From positions 496,001-560,000 of the forward strand of contig NZ_CP025979.1 of NCBI RefSeq assembly GCF_002900365.1: DNA of 64,000 nucleotides, read 5' to 3'. The position numbers and the translations under genes were made by a program. Under the pieces are notes generated by a model. The model was given only the letters and a program-made list of their open reading frames with translations, did no database searches and was not told the origin of the DNA. Shown here one piece after another: positions 33,005 through 42,489 of the stretch. Position 1 is the stretch's first letter. Every line of letters starts with the position of its first letter. This stretch comes from Escherichia marmotae. Lineage in GTDB: Bacteria; Pseudomonadota; Gammaproteobacteria; Enterobacterales; Enterobacteriaceae.

Positions 33005-33187
33005 ATGTTTCTGATAATTCTCACGCCACTGGTGGGCGTGCTGGGGGCGCTTTTGCTGTCGTATGGCGCATGGCTGATTTATCCCCCGGCAGGTTTTGTT
33101 GTTGCCGGGGCGCTGTGCCTGTGCTGGTCGTGGCTGGTTGCGCGTTATCTCGAGCGCGGTCACCGGGTCGCTTCCGGAGGTGAGTAA
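33005..33187 (+). CDS. Small phage membrane protein
   Basis: A 60-residue protein with two hydrophobic stretches (FLIILTPLVGVLGALLLSYGAWL, GFVVAGALCLCWSWLVA) between terminase and portal genes; its stop overlaps the portal start (TAATG). Small proteins in this position are common in HK97-like phages and of unknown role. Confidence 0.7.
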   Translation: MFLIILTPLVGVLGALLLSYGAWLIYPPAGFVVAGALCLCWSWLVARYLERGHRVASGGE

Positions 33188-34428
33188 TGTTTTTCCAGGG
33201 GCTTTTTCAGCGCAAAAATAACACTCCCGTCACAACGCCCGGGATGCTTGCGGAAGAACTGGGATTGTCATACGACACCTATACCGGAAAGCGGATCAGT
33301 AGTCAGCGGGCCATGCGACTGACGGCGGTGTATTCCTGCGTCAGGGTGCTGGCGGAGCCTGTTGGTATGCTGCCCTGCAGCCTCTACAAAATCACCGGCA
33401 CCCTTAAAACACGGGCGGTGGATGAACGACTGCATAAGCTGGTTTCAGCCAAACCCAATGGCTACATGACGCCGCAGGAATTCTGGGAGCTGGTTATCGT
33501 CTGCCTGTGTCTGCGGGGTAATTTTTACGCCTACAAGGTAAAGGCACTGGGGGAAGTGGTGGAGCTTCTTCCGATAGATCCGGGCTGTGTGGAACCGAAG
33601 CTGAACAGCCAGTGGCAGCCGGTTTATCAGGTGACGTTTCCGGATGGCTCCGTGGATGTGTTGACTCATGATGAAATCTGGCATGTGCGCACTCTGACGC
33701 TGGACGGACTGGTCGGGCTGAATCCCATTGCGTATGCGCGTGAGGCCATTTCACTGGCAGCGGCAACTGAGGAGCACGGCGCCAGGCTGTTTGGTAACGG
33801 CGCGGTGACATCCGGTGTGTTGCGTACGGATCAACAACTTTCTGATCAGGCTTATGCGCGTATCAAAAAGGACTTTGAGGAACGGCATGTCGGGCTGGGA
33901 AATTCTCATCGTCCGATGATTCTGGAAATGGGGCTGGACTGGAAAACGGTGGCACTGAATGCCGAGGACAGCCAGTTCCTGGAAACCCGCAAGTTTCAGC
34001 TGGAAGAAATCTGTCGCCTGTTCCGCGTGCCGCTGCATATGGTGCAGAACACCGATCGCGCCACCTTCAACAATATTGAAGAGCTGGGGCTTGGTTTCAT
34101 TAACTATTCCCTTGTGCCGTATCTGACCCGTATTGAACAGCGGATCAATACAGGGCTGGTCAGGGAGAGCAAACAGGGGAAGTTTTACGCCAAATTTAAT
34201 GCCGGAGCATTGTTGCGTGGCGACATGAAATCCCGGTTTGAAGCGTATGCCACGGGGATCAACTGGGGCATTTATTCCCCTAATGACTGCCGTGATCTGG
34301 AGGATATGAATCCCCGACCGGGCGGCGATGTGTATCTGACACCGATGAACATGACCACCAGTCCCTCTGCTGGCGATGACAACGGTAAGAAAAAGGAGAG
34401 TGGAGATGCAGACAAAACAGCGTCTTGA
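33187..34428 (+). CDS. Portal protein (HK97 family)
   Basis: A 413-residue portal that forms the dodecameric channel at the capsid vertex for DNA entry and exit. Family markers are AMRLTAVYSCVRVLAEPVGMLP (about 38-59), the stem/clip region FLETRKFQLEEICRLFRVPLHMV and the end DLEDMNPRPGGD. It overlaps the protease gene by 23 bp. Confidence 0.95.
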   Translation: MFFQGLFQRKNNTPVTTPGMLAEELGLSYDTYTGKRISSQRAMRLTAVYSCVRVLAEPVGMLPCSLYKITGTLKTRAVDERLHKLVSAKPNGYMTPQEFWELVIVCLCLRGNFYAYKVKALGEVVELLPIDPGCVEPKLNSQWQPVYQVTFPDGSVDVLTHDEIWHVRTLTLDGLVGLNPIAYAREAISLAAATEEHGARLFGNGAVTSGVLRTDQQLSDQAYARIKKDFEERHVGLGNSHRPMILEMGLDWKTVALNAEDSQFLETRKFQLEEICRLFRVPLHMVQNTDRATFNNIEELGLGFINYSLVPYLTRIEQRINTGLVRESKQGKFYAKFNAGALLRGDMKSRFEAYATGINWGIYSPNDCRDLEDMNPRPGGDVYLTPMNMTTSPSAGDDNGKKKESGDADKTAS

Positions 34429-35056
34429 TATACCGCTGAACCTGAAATCGGTCAGTGATTCCGGGGAATTTGAAGGTTACGGTTCTGTTTTTGGTGTTAA
34501 GGACAGCCACGATGATGTGGTGGTCCCCGGCGCCTTTACCACAACACTCCAGAAATGGAGCGAAAAAAAGGCGCTGCCTGCGTTGCTCTGGCAGCACCGC
34601 ATGGATGAGCCCATCGGTGTGTACACCGAAATGAAAGAAGATGATGTCGGGCTTTATGTCAGGGGGCGATTACTCGTTGATGATGATCCCCTGGCAAAAC
34701 GTGCACATGCCCATATGAAGGCCGGTTCTTTAACCGGCCTTTCTATTGGCTACATCCTGAAAGACTGGGAATACGACCGTGAAAAAGGGGTATTCCTGCT
34801 GAAAGAGATCGACCTGTGGGAGGTCAGTCTGGTGACGTTTCCTTCCAATGATGAGGCACGTATCAGTGATGTGAAAAATGCGCTGGCACGTGGGGAGATC
34901 CCTGATCAGAAAATCATTGAGCGGGTCCTGCGCGACGTTGGACTTTCGCGAACCCAGGCCAAAGCATTCATGGCCGGGGGATATGGCGCTTTATCCCTGC
35001 GTGATACTGAGGATGTGGATGCCGCACTGAATGCACTGAAAAATCTTAAATTTTAA
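34406..35056 (+). CDS. Prohead protease (HK97 family, S78)
   Basis: A 216-residue serine protease that cleaves the scaffold-like delta domain of the capsid protein during maturation. The His-Ser pair is visible in LLWQHRMDEPIG and GSLTGLSIGYIL, and the start MQTKQRLDIPLNLKSVSDSG is typical. ATG 34406 has AAAAGGAG upstream and is inside the portal 3' end; the earlier in-frame ATG 34376 lacks a site. Confidence 0.93.
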   Translation: MQTKQRLDIPLNLKSVSDSGEFEGYGSVFGVKDSHDDVVVPGAFTTTLQKWSEKKALPALLWQHRMDEPIGVYTEMKEDDVGLYVRGRLLVDDDPLAKRAHAHMKAGSLTGLSIGYILKDWEYDREKGVFLLKEIDLWEVSLVTFPSNDEARISDVKNALARGEIPDQKIIERVLRDVGLSRTQAKAFMAGGYGALSLRDTEDVDAALNALKNLKF

Positions 35057-35070
35057 CCAGGAGAAAAATA

Positions 35071-36294
35071 ATGGCTGATGTTAAAGATGTGGAACAGGTC
35101 GCGCAGGAGTTGCAGCGGAAGTTTGACGATTTTAAGGAAAAAAACGACAAACGTATCGACGCGATCGAGCAGGAAAAGGGAAAACTTGCTGGTGAAGTGG
35201 AAACCCTCAACGGAAAGCTGGCTGAGCTGGAAAATCTCAAAAACGATCTTGAGGCTGAACTGGCTGAAGTCAAGCGTCCGGCAGGCGGCACGCAAAATAA
35301 AGTTGCCGGTGAACATAAAGAAGCGTTTATCGGTTTTATGCGCAAGGGGCGTGAAGACGGCCTGCGTGAGCTTGAGCGTAAGGCGCTGCAGGTGGGCAAT
35401 GATGAGGATGGTGGTTATGCCATTCCGGAAGAACTGGATCGCACCATTCTGACGCTGCTGAAAGATGAGGTGGTGATGCGCCAGGAGGCCACAGTGATCA
35501 CCCTTGGGGGCTCGGATTATAAAAAACTGGTGAATCTGGGCGGCACAACGTCCGGATGGGTGGGGGAAACGGAAGCTCGTCCGGAAACCGCCACCTCAAA
35601 ACTGGGTCTGATTGAACCCTTTATGGGGGAAATCTACGGCAACCCGCAGGCCACCCAGAAAATGCTCGATGACGCTTTCTTCAATGTGGAAGCCTGGAGC
35701 AACAGTGAGCTGGCGATGGAGTTTGCCGAACAGGAAGAAATTGCCTTTACCAGTGGCGACGGCAGCAAAAAACCAAAAGGTTTTCTGGCTTATGAGTCCA
35801 CCGATGAAGATGACAAGACCCGTGCGTTTGGCAAACTTCAGCACATTGCTTCCGGTGCGGCTTCTGGCGTGACCGCCGATGCGATCATTAAACTGATTTA
35901 CACCCTGCGCAAGGCGCACCGCAGCGGCGCGAAGTTCATGATGAACAACAGCAGCCTGTTTGCCATTCGTCTGCTGAAGGATAACGACGGAAATTATCTG
36001 TGGCGTCCGGGTATTGAGCTGGGTCAGCCTTCTTCTCTGGCAGGGTATGGCATCGTTGAGAATGAGCACATGCCGGATATTGCCGCCGATGCAAAAGCCA
36101 TTGCGTTTGGTAACTTCAAACGTGGCTATACCATCGTTGACCGCATCGGTACCCGTATCCTGCGCGATCCGTACACCAACAAACCGTTCGTGGGTTTTTA
36201 TACCACCAAGCGAACCGGCGGTATGCTGGTGGATTCTCAGGCGATTAAGCTGATGAAAATTGGGGCTGCAACCCGCCAGAAAGCCGCTGCGTAA
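35071..36294 (+). CDS. Major capsid protein (HK97 fold)
   Basis: A 407-residue capsid subunit. The N-terminal coiled-coil delta domain (about 1-75: QELQRKFDDFKEKNDKRIDAI) serves as internal scaffold and is removed by the protease. The mature HK97 fold begins near residue 95 and includes NDEDGGYAIPEELDRTI, LGGTTSGWVGETEARPET and the C-terminal TNKPFVGFYTTKRTGGMLVDSQAI. AGGAG precedes the ATG. Complete and intact. Confidence 0.95.
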   Translation: MADVKDVEQVAQELQRKFDDFKEKNDKRIDAIEQEKGKLAGEVETLNGKLAELENLKNDLEAELAEVKRPAGGTQNKVAGEHKEAFIGFMRKGREDGLRELERKALQVGNDEDGGYAIPEELDRTILTLLKDEVVMRQEATVITLGGSDYKKLVNLGGTTSGWVGETEARPETATSKLGLIEPFMGEIYGNPQATQKMLDDAFFNVEAWSNSELAMEFAEQEEIAFTSGDGSKKPKGFLAYESTDEDDKTRAFGKLQHIASGAASGVTADAIIKLIYTLRKAHRSGAKFMMNNSSLFAIRLLKDNDGNYLWRPGIELGQPSSLAGYGIVENEHMPDIAADAKAIAFGNFKRGYTIVDRIGTRILRDPYTNKPFVGFYTTKRTGGMLVDSQAIKLMKIGAATRQKAAA

Positions 36295-36339
36295 TGCGGT
36301 TTTTTTGTGCCCGCGTAATGGCGGGCACAGGAGGAAAAT

Positions 36340-36663
36340 ATGCTCCTGAAAGAAGAGGAAATTAAATCTCACCTCCGGCTCGATGATGGTTTGTACAGTG
36401 ACGGCGATTTTCTGAAATTGCTGGCACAGGTGGTACAGAAAAGAACAGAGACATACCTGAACAGGAAGTTGTATGCACCGGAAGAGACGATTCCGGAAGA
36501 CGATCCTGACGGGATGCATCTGACTGATGATGTTCGTCTGGCAATGCTGATGCTGGTCAGTCATTTTTATGAAAATCGCTCAACGATCACCGATGTGGAG
36601 AAACTGGAAACGCCAATGAGTTTCAGATGGCTTGCTGGCCCTTACAGGATTGTCCCGCTATGA
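36340..36663 (+). CDS. Head-tail connector (HK97 gp6-like)
   Basis: A 107-residue helical protein that attaches under the portal. It begins MLLKEEEIKSHLRLDD, has the typical LAMLMLVSHFYENRSTI helix and ends in FRWLAGPYRIVPL, diagnostic of gp6-like adaptors. Its stop overlaps the next start by 4 bp. Confidence 0.9.
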   Translation: MLLKEEEIKSHLRLDDGLYSDGDFLKLLAQVVQKRTETYLNRKLYAPEETIPEDDPDGMHLTDDVRLAMLMLVSHFYENRSTITDVEKLETPMSFRWLAGPYRIVPL

Positions 36664-37076
36664 AAATCAGGCAAAGTCAGACCAGTGTCACTTACCTTTT
36701 ACCGGATTCCGGAGAGCTGAATCGCCGGATAAAGATCCGCCTTCGTGTGGATGAACCCACCGCTGATTTTGGTACGGAGCCAACGTATCCGGAGTCGTTT
36801 GATGTCTGGGCAAAGGTGGCTCAGCCAGGCGCTGCCGCTTATCAGGGCTCAGTGCAGACAGAAAATATCGTTACGCATTATTTTACGATCCGTTTCCGGC
36901 ACGACATCACGGCAGATCACGAAGTGGTTTATTACGGTCAGGAGTACCGGATCCGGCGAATACGCGACCTGAACGGTCAGCGGCGTTTTTTATTACTGGA
37001 ATGTGAAGAACTGCGTACAGCGCGACGACGGGGTGAATGCCATGAATCAGACAGCATTTTTACACGTCGACTTTAA
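36660..37076 (+). CDS. Head closure protein
   Basis: A 138-residue protein of the phage head-tail joining family (SPP1 gp16/HK97 gp7-like). A beta-rich core is seen in FDVWAKVAQPGAAAYQGSVQ, THYFTIRFRHDI and HEVVYYGQEYRIRRIRDLNG. It starts at ATG 36660 coupled to the gp6-like gene and overlaps the next gene by 35 bp. Confidence 0.88.
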   Translation: MKIRQSQTSVTYLLPDSGELNRRIKIRLRVDEPTADFGTEPTYPESFDVWAKVAQPGAAAYQGSVQTENIVTHYFTIRFRHDITADHEVVYYGQEYRIRRIRDLNGQRRFLLLECEELRTARRRGECHESDSIFTRRL

Positions 37077-37566
37077 ACAACCAAAGGAGCTGGAGTTTAA
37101 TCGCGCCCGTTTGCGTCGGGCGTTTGTGCAAATCGGGCGCGTTTACATGCGTGACGCCAGACGTCTGGTGATTAAACGCGGGCGTTCTGGCCCGGGAGAG
37201 AACCCGGGGTATCAGACCGGGCGTCTGGCCCGCTCCATCGGTTATTACGTTCCCAAAAAAACGACGCGTCGCCCCGGACTGATGGTGAAAATTTCCCCTG
37301 ACCAGAAAAACGGGCAGGGGAATCGTCGCCTCCCTGAAGGCGCCCCCTGGTATCCGGCATTTCTGTATTACGGTGTTCGCCATTCAGCGTATGGAATGGA
37401 TAAAAAGGATAAGCGGCAGAAGAAGCACCATTCTTCGGGTTTCCGGCTGGCCCCGCGTAATAACTTTATGGCTGACGTTATTGAGCGGCGGCGTCACTGG
37501 ACGCAGGAACTGTTGTCCCGTGAACTGCAGCGTTCGTTACGTCCGGTAAAAAGGAAGCATAAATGA
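37042..37566 (+). CDS. Tail completion protein (HK97 gp10-like)
   Basis: A 174-residue basic protein with RLARSIGYYVPKKTTRRPGL and PAFLYYGVRHSAYG followed by a Lys-rich segment, fitting the gp10-like head-tail joining family that sits between neck and tail. Overlaps neighbours on both sides, so it is part of one structural operon. Confidence 0.82.
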   Translation: MNQTAFLHVDFKQPKELEFNRARLRRAFVQIGRVYMRDARRLVIKRGRSGPGENPGYQTGRLARSIGYYVPKKTTRRPGLMVKISPDQKNGQGNRRLPEGAPWYPAFLYYGVRHSAYGMDKKDKRQKKHHSSGFRLAPRNNFMADVIERRRHWTQELLSRELQRSLRPVKRKHK

Positions 37567-38126
37567 AACTGACAACGATAATTGCGGCGTTGCGTGAGCG
37601 ATGCCCGCGTTTTGAGGAGCGTGTTGGTGGCGCAGCACAGTTTAAGGCGATCCCTGATGCCGGAAAACTTCGCCTGCCTGCTGCCTATGTGGTTCCCTCT
37701 GACGATGCGCCGGGGGAGCAAAAATCCCAGACCGATTACTGGCAGGATTTGACCGAAGGCTTTTCCGTGATTGTGGTGCTCAGCAATGAGCGTGATGAAA
37801 AAGGGCAGTGGGCAGCGTATGACGCCGTCCATGATGTCCGGGGCGAACTCTGGAAAGCCCTGCTTGGATGGATGCCGGATCCGCAGGGGGGCGAGATTGT
37901 TTATGCTGGTGGCACTCTGCTTGATTTGAACCGTTACGAACTGTATTACCAGTTTGATTTTACGGCGAAGTATGAAATCACGGAAGAAGATACGCGACAG
38001 GCAGAGGACGTGAATGCCCTGCCGGATTTATCCCTGCTGAGTATTGATGTGGATTACATCGATCCTGGTACTGGCCCGGATGGTGACATTGAGCACCATC
38101 TGGAAATGCGTTTCCCTCAGAAATAA
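37563..38126 (+). CDS. Tail terminator-like protein (Gp37 family)
   Basis: A 187-residue protein resembling the Mu gp37/minor tail group. The core LPAAYVVPSDDAPGEQKSQTDYWQDLTEGFSVIVVL in its N-terminal half and RYELYYQFDFTAKYEI fit a terminator fold that caps the tail tube. The ATG overlaps the upstream stop by 4 bp. Confidence 0.82.
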   Translation: MKLTTIIAALRERCPRFEERVGGAAQFKAIPDAGKLRLPAAYVVPSDDAPGEQKSQTDYWQDLTEGFSVIVVLSNERDEKGQWAAYDAVHDVRGELWKALLGWMPDPQGGEIVYAGGTLLDLNRYELYYQFDFTAKYEITEEDTRQAEDVNALPDLSLLSIDVDYIDPGTGPDGDIEHHLEMRFPQK

Positions 38127-38135
38127 GAGTCCCTC

Positions 38136-38297
38136 ATGTTTGTGAAACCCCTGAAAGGGCGGTCGGTTCCTGACCCTGCCCGTGGAGACCTTTTGCCTTC
38201 TGACGGGCGAAATGTGGAAGAAAGCAGCTACTGGCTCCGCCGTATAGCGGCGGGTGATGTGGCACGTGTTAAACAGGATAAGGCTAAAGAATCATGA
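38136..38297 (+). CDS. DUF2635-family protein, 53 residues
   Basis: ATG 38136 to TGA 38297 encodes MFVKPLKGRSVPDPARGD...SSYWLRRIAAGDV. The KPxxGxxVxDPxxGxxLP pattern and the ending are those of DUF2635, a tiny gene regularly found just before the sheath gene in Mu-like phages. It overlaps the sheath start by 4 bp. Confidence 0.88.
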   Translation: MFVKPLKGRSVPDPARGDLLPSDGRNVEESSYWLRRIAAGDVARVKQDKAKES

Positions 38298-39790
38298 CAA
38301 TAAGTTTTAGTGCTGTTCCGTCGGATACGCTGGTGCCGTTGTTCTACGCCGAGATGGACAATTCTGCGGCAAATACAGCGGTGACCAGCGCGCCTGCATT
38401 ACTGATTGGGCATGCCAGCAACGATGCCGCCATTGAGGTTAACAGCCTGGTGCTGATGCCGTCGGCAGATTATGCCCGTCAGATTTGTGGGGCCGGGAGC
38501 CAGCTGGCGCGTATGGTTGACGTCTACCGTCAGACAGATCCTTTCGGTGAACTGTATGTTATTGCAGTACCGGAAGCCAGAGGGGCGGCGGCGACGGTCA
38601 GGGTGACAGTTACCGGAGAAGCAGAGGAAAGCGGCACCCTGAGCCTGTATGTCGGGCGTTCCCGTGTACAGGTGCCTGTGGTGAATGGCGATGATGCCAC
38701 TGCGGTTGCCACCGCGATTAAGGAAGCGGTAAACGGGGTTATCACCCTGCCGTTTGCGGCGTCATCTGATGCAGGTGTGGTGACGCTGACTGCCCGCCAT
38801 AAGGGGCTGTATGGTAACGAGTTGCCTGTCTGCCTGAATTATTATGGTTCTGGTGGTGGTGAGATTCTGCCTGCGGGGCTTCAGGTCGTGACGGAAGCCG
38901 GAACTGCGGGCAGTGGAGCGCCTGATCTTACCGCCGCTGTTGCTGCTATGGGCGATGAGGCATTCGACTTTATCGGCCTGCCGTTCAACGATGCCGCCTC
39001 CATCAATATGATGATGACCGAAATGAATGACAGCAGCGGTCGCTGGAGTTATGCGCGCCAGTTATACGGGCATGTCTATACCGCAAAACTGGGAACGCTG
39101 TCAGAGCTGGTTGATGCCGGAGATACGCATAATCAGCAGCATATCACGCTTGCCGGTTACGAAAAAGAAACCCAGTCGCCTGTCGATGAACTGGTTGCCA
39201 GTCGCCTTGCCCGTGAAGCGGTATTTATCCGCAATGACCCGGCCCGTCCGACACAGACGGGGGAACTGGTGGGGATGCTTCCGGCACCGAAAGGTAAGCG
39301 ATTCATCATGACAGAGCAGCAGACCCTTTTATCTCACGGCGTGGCGACGGCTTATGTGGAAGGCGGCACGTTGCGGATCCAGCGTTCCGTAACCACCTAC
39401 AAAAAGAATGCATATGGCGTGGCAGACAACAGCTATCTGGACAGTGAAACACTGCATACCAGCGCATACGTTCTTCGCAAACTGAAATCGGTCATCACAA
39501 GCAAGTACGGACGCCACAAGCTGGCAAATGATGGTACCCGTTTTGGTCCGGGGCAGGCGATTGTTACTCCTGCCGTTATCAAAGGGGAGCTTCTGGCGAC
39601 ATATCGTCAGATGGAGCGTGCCGGTATTGTGGAAAATTACGATCTGTTTAAACAGTATCTGACAGTTGAGCGTGATGCGGATAACCCGAACCGACTGAAC
39701 ACGCTGTTCCCGCCGGATTATGTTAACCAGTTACGTGTCTTTGCGGTGGTTAACCAGTTCCGTCTCCAGTATTCAGAGGAGTCAGCATAA
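38294..39790 (+). CDS. Contractile tail sheath protein (Mu L-like)
   Basis: A 498-residue sheath subunit, the contracting outer layer of the myovirus tail. Recognised by ALLIGHASNDAAIEVNSLVLM, FDFIGLPFNDAASINMMMTEM and the conserved C-terminal domain (LKSVITSKYGRHKLANDGTRFGPGQ, FKQYLTVERDADNPNRLNTLFPPDY). Length equals Mu gpL. It shows this phage has a Mu-type contractile tail on an HK97-type head. Confidence 0.95.
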   Translation: MTISFSAVPSDTLVPLFYAEMDNSAANTAVTSAPALLIGHASNDAAIEVNSLVLMPSADYARQICGAGSQLARMVDVYRQTDPFGELYVIAVPEARGAAATVRVTVTGEAEESGTLSLYVGRSRVQVPVVNGDDATAVATAIKEAVNGVITLPFAASSDAGVVTLTARHKGLYGNELPVCLNYYGSGGGEILPAGLQVVTEAGTAGSGAPDLTAAVAAMGDEAFDFIGLPFNDAASINMMMTEMNDSSGRWSYARQLYGHVYTAKLGTLSELVDAGDTHNQQHITLAGYEKETQSPVDELVASRLAREAVFIRNDPARPTQTGELVGMLPAPKGKRFIMTEQQTLLSHGVATAYVEGGTLRIQRSVTTYKKNAYGVADNSYLDSETLHTSAYVLRKLKSVITSKYGRHKLANDGTRFGPGQAIVTPAVIKGELLATYRQMERAGIVENYDLFKQYLTVERDADNPNRLNTLFPPDYVNQLRVFAVVNQFRLQYSEESA

Positions 39791-40146
39791 TGGCAAAGAT
39801 CGCCGGAACCTGTTTTTTTAAAGTGGATGGTCAGCAGTTATCGCTGACAGGTGGCATTGAAGTGCCGATGAACACCAATGTCCGGGATGATGTTGTCGGC
39901 ATGGCAGGGGATGTGGATTACAAGGAGACCTGGCGGTCACCTTACGTTAAAGGCACGTTTAAAGTGCCCAAAAATTTTCCGGTCGACAAAATTACCACCT
40001 CAGATCAGATGACGATTACTGCCGAGCTGGCAAACGGCATGGTGTATGTGCTTTCGGCGGCATGGCTGCACGGCGAAGCAAACCATAATGCCGAAGAAGG
40101 TACGGCAGATCTTGAATTCCACGGCGAAGAGGGAGGATATCAGTAA
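39790..40146 (+). CDS. Tail tube protein (Mu M-like)
   Basis: A 118-residue tube subunit that stacks inside the sheath. Motifs include GTCFFKVDGQQLSLTGGIEVPM and LEFHGEEGGYQ. Both ends overlap neighbours (TAATG), as in Mu L-M. Intact. Confidence 0.93.
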   Translation: MAKIAGTCFFKVDGQQLSLTGGIEVPMNTNVRDDVVGMAGDVDYKETWRSPYVKGTFKVPKNFPVDKITTSDQMTITAELANGMVYVLSAAWLHGEANHNAEEGTADLEFHGEEGGYQ

Positions 40147-40475
40147 TGAGCGTGACAGAAATTGTTTTAAAAAAACCGGTGACAGCGCATAACGAAATGC
40201 TGCATGTGCTGGAGTTGCGCGAGCCCACGTATGACGAAATCGAGGCGCTGGGTTTTCCTTTCATTATTTCCGGTGAAGGCAGTATTAAACTGGACAGCCA
40301 GGTGGCACTGAAATATATCCCGTTGCTGGCGGGGATCCCGCGTTCATCGGCGGCGCAGATGGCAAAACTGGATATTTTTAAGACCAGCATGCAGATCCTG
40401 CGTTTTTTTACCCAGTCGGAGACGGGAAGCACCTCCGGAAACGACTCTACAATGTTGCCTGGTTCTGGAAACTGA
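40146..40475 (+). CDS. Tail assembly chaperone, short form
   Basis: A 109-residue protein of the phage tail assembly chaperone family (EPTYDEIEALGFPFIISGEG, VALKYIPLLAGIPRSSAAQM), which binds the tape measure during tail assembly. The frame contains cgT-TTT-TTT (T7 run 40403-40409) at codons 86-88, a typical -1 slippery site that would make the longer product described separately. Confidence 0.9.
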   Translation: MSVTEIVLKKPVTAHNEMLHVLELREPTYDEIEALGFPFIISGEGSIKLDSQVALKYIPLLAGIPRSSAAQMAKLDIFKTSMQILRFFTQSETGSTSGNDSTMLPGSGN

Positions 40476-40567
40476 ATCCACTGGAGCTGCGACGGGTGGC
40501 TATTTCGCAGTTTACAGAACTGGAAGCCGAGGCCGTCCGCATTAACGAGGAGATGAAGCATGGCTGA
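40146..40567 (+). CDS. Tail assembly chaperone, -1 frameshift extended form
   Basis: Slippage by -1 on T-TTT-TTT at 40403-40409 moves ribosomes into the frame YPVGDGKHLRKRLYNVAWF... ending INEEMKHG with TGA at 40565-40567, giving about 140 residues. The extension has real protein composition and, like gpG-T of lambda and the Mu equivalent, has no start of its own. Its end overlaps the tape measure ATG (40560). Position and geometry match the conserved tail frameshift of dsDNA phages. Confidence 0.8.
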
Positions 40568-42474
40568 CAGTTTTCAGCTGAAGGCGATCATCACTGCCGT
40601 GGATAAGGTGTCGGCACCGCTGAAAGGGATGCAGCGCCAGCTGAAAGGCTTTAAAAAGGAGTTTGCCAGCCTGTCTCTGGGCGCAGCGGGTGCCGGAACC
40701 GCAGTACTGGGGGCGCTGGCGCTCCCGGTCAAATCTGCCATTGCCCTTGAATCAAAAATGGCGGATGTCCGGAAAGTGGTGGATGGTCTGGATACGCCGG
40801 AAGCGTTTAAGGCAATGACGGAACAGGTGCGCGACCTGTCAACAGAACTGCCTATGTCGGCGGAAGGTATCGCCGAAATCGTGGCGGCGGGTGGTCAGGC
40901 TGGCATAGCCCGTGACGAGCTGATGCAGTTTACTGACGACGCCGTGAAGATGGGGGTGGCCTTTGACACCACGGCAGAAGAATCCGGTCAGATGATGGCA
41001 CAGTGGCGCACTGCCTTTAAACTGACACAGGGAGAGGTGGCAGGACTTGCGGACAAGATTAACTATCTTGGTAATACCGGTCCTGCAAGTGCGAAAAAGA
41101 TTTCTGATGTTGTGACCCGTATTGGCCCTTTAGGCGGTGTTGCGGGTGTGGCCTCCGGAGAGATTGCCGCAATGGGGGCAACCATTGCCGGAATGGGGGG
41201 GGGAATCAGAAATTGCGGCGACGGGGATAAAGAATTTTATGCTGTCGCTGACAGCGGGGAATTCTGCCACCAAATCGCAGAAAAAAGCGCTTCGCCTGTT
41301 GCGCATTGACCCGAAAAAACTGGCGGCGGATATGCAGAAAGATGCCCGTGGGGCCATGCTGCACGTACTGGATTCTCTGGCGAAAGTGCCGAAAGAAAAA
41401 CAGGCTGCTGTGCTGAATGCGCTGTTCGGGAAGGAATCTCTGGGAGCCATCGCACCGCTGCTCACGAATCTGGATTTGTTGCGAACCAATTTTAATCGTG
41501 TGGCGGATGCGCAGCAGTATGGCGGCTCAATGCAGAAAGAATATGCCGCCCGTGCCGCGACGACGGAAAACCAGTTGTTGCTGCTGCAGAACCAGATCAA
41601 TGCGATTTCTTCCACGCTGGGGGAAACCTTCCTGCCTTCACTCAATGAAGGCATAAAAGAGATGAAGCCTTTTCTGGAAGAAGTGCGCACGTTTGTCAGA
41701 GAAAATCCTGAGGTCGTAAAAACCATCGCGAAAACTGGTGCGGCATTACTGACGATGGGCGTGGCGATTGGCACATTGACACGCATAACAAAAATCATGG
41801 GTATCGTGATGAATATGACGCCGGCAAAGGGATTAATTGCGCTTCTCGTCGGTGGTGCATATCTCATAATTGATAACTGGGAAACCGTTGGGCCGGTTAT
41901 TAAAAATGTCTGGGAAGTCATTGATGGCACCGCCCAGGCTATGGGGGGATGGGAAACGATCCTTAAAGCTATCGCCATTTTTATGGCGACAAAGTGGGTC
42001 ACCGATGTCACTAAATCAATCAGCATTGTGACGAAGGATATGCGCACACTCGGCAAGGTCACTGCCGCTACCGGATTGTTTGGTAAAGGCGGGGGCGTTA
42101 TCGGAAAAGCCGGTGTATATGGGATGCTGGCTTCTATGATGTGGGAGCCCGTCGAAAATGCACTTGAATCAATTCTGCCTGAGGGCGATGTTAACTGGGC
42201 CAAGGATCATGGCATATATCTGGCCTCTGACTGGACCCCGTTTTTTAATCGAAAAAATTATGAGGAATACCAGGCATCCCTTAATCAGCCGCGTCAGTAC
42301 AAACCGAATGTTCCTTTGCTTAATCCGGCGATATCGTCTGTGGCAGCACGTGGTGAAATCAAAGTCACGTTTGACAATGCGCCACAGGGAATGCGCGTTA
42401 TCGATTTGCCGAAAACAGGCGATCCCTTTATGAAAATCACCCATGACGTTGGGTATTCACCTTTCAGGCGTTAA
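40560..42474 (+). pseudogene. Tail tape measure protein, frameshifted in a G9 run
   Basis: The tape measure sets tail length and fills the tube. The first part (40560 on, MADSFQLKAIITAVDKVSAPLKG...) runs to GATIAGMGGG and then shifts into a nonsense tail ending at 41309. The true continuation (SEIAATGIKNFMLSLTAGNS...) is in another frame to 42474. The break is at nine G (41195-41203); eight G would restore one frame of about 637 residues. The C-terminal part has membrane-like helices (IAKTGAALLTMGVAIGTL). Either a real mutation, a slippage site or a sequencing error. Confidence 0.88.
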
Positions 42475-42489
42475 TAATGAGGTATCAGA

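Noticed and set aside
35596..36564. 322-residue minus-strand frame opposite the capsid gene
   Set aside because: Antisense shadow; spans the capsid stop and the connector gene.
41130..42203. 357-residue minus-strand frame in the tape measure gene
   Set aside because: Opposite to a clear tape measure coding frame; composition typical of antisense shadows.
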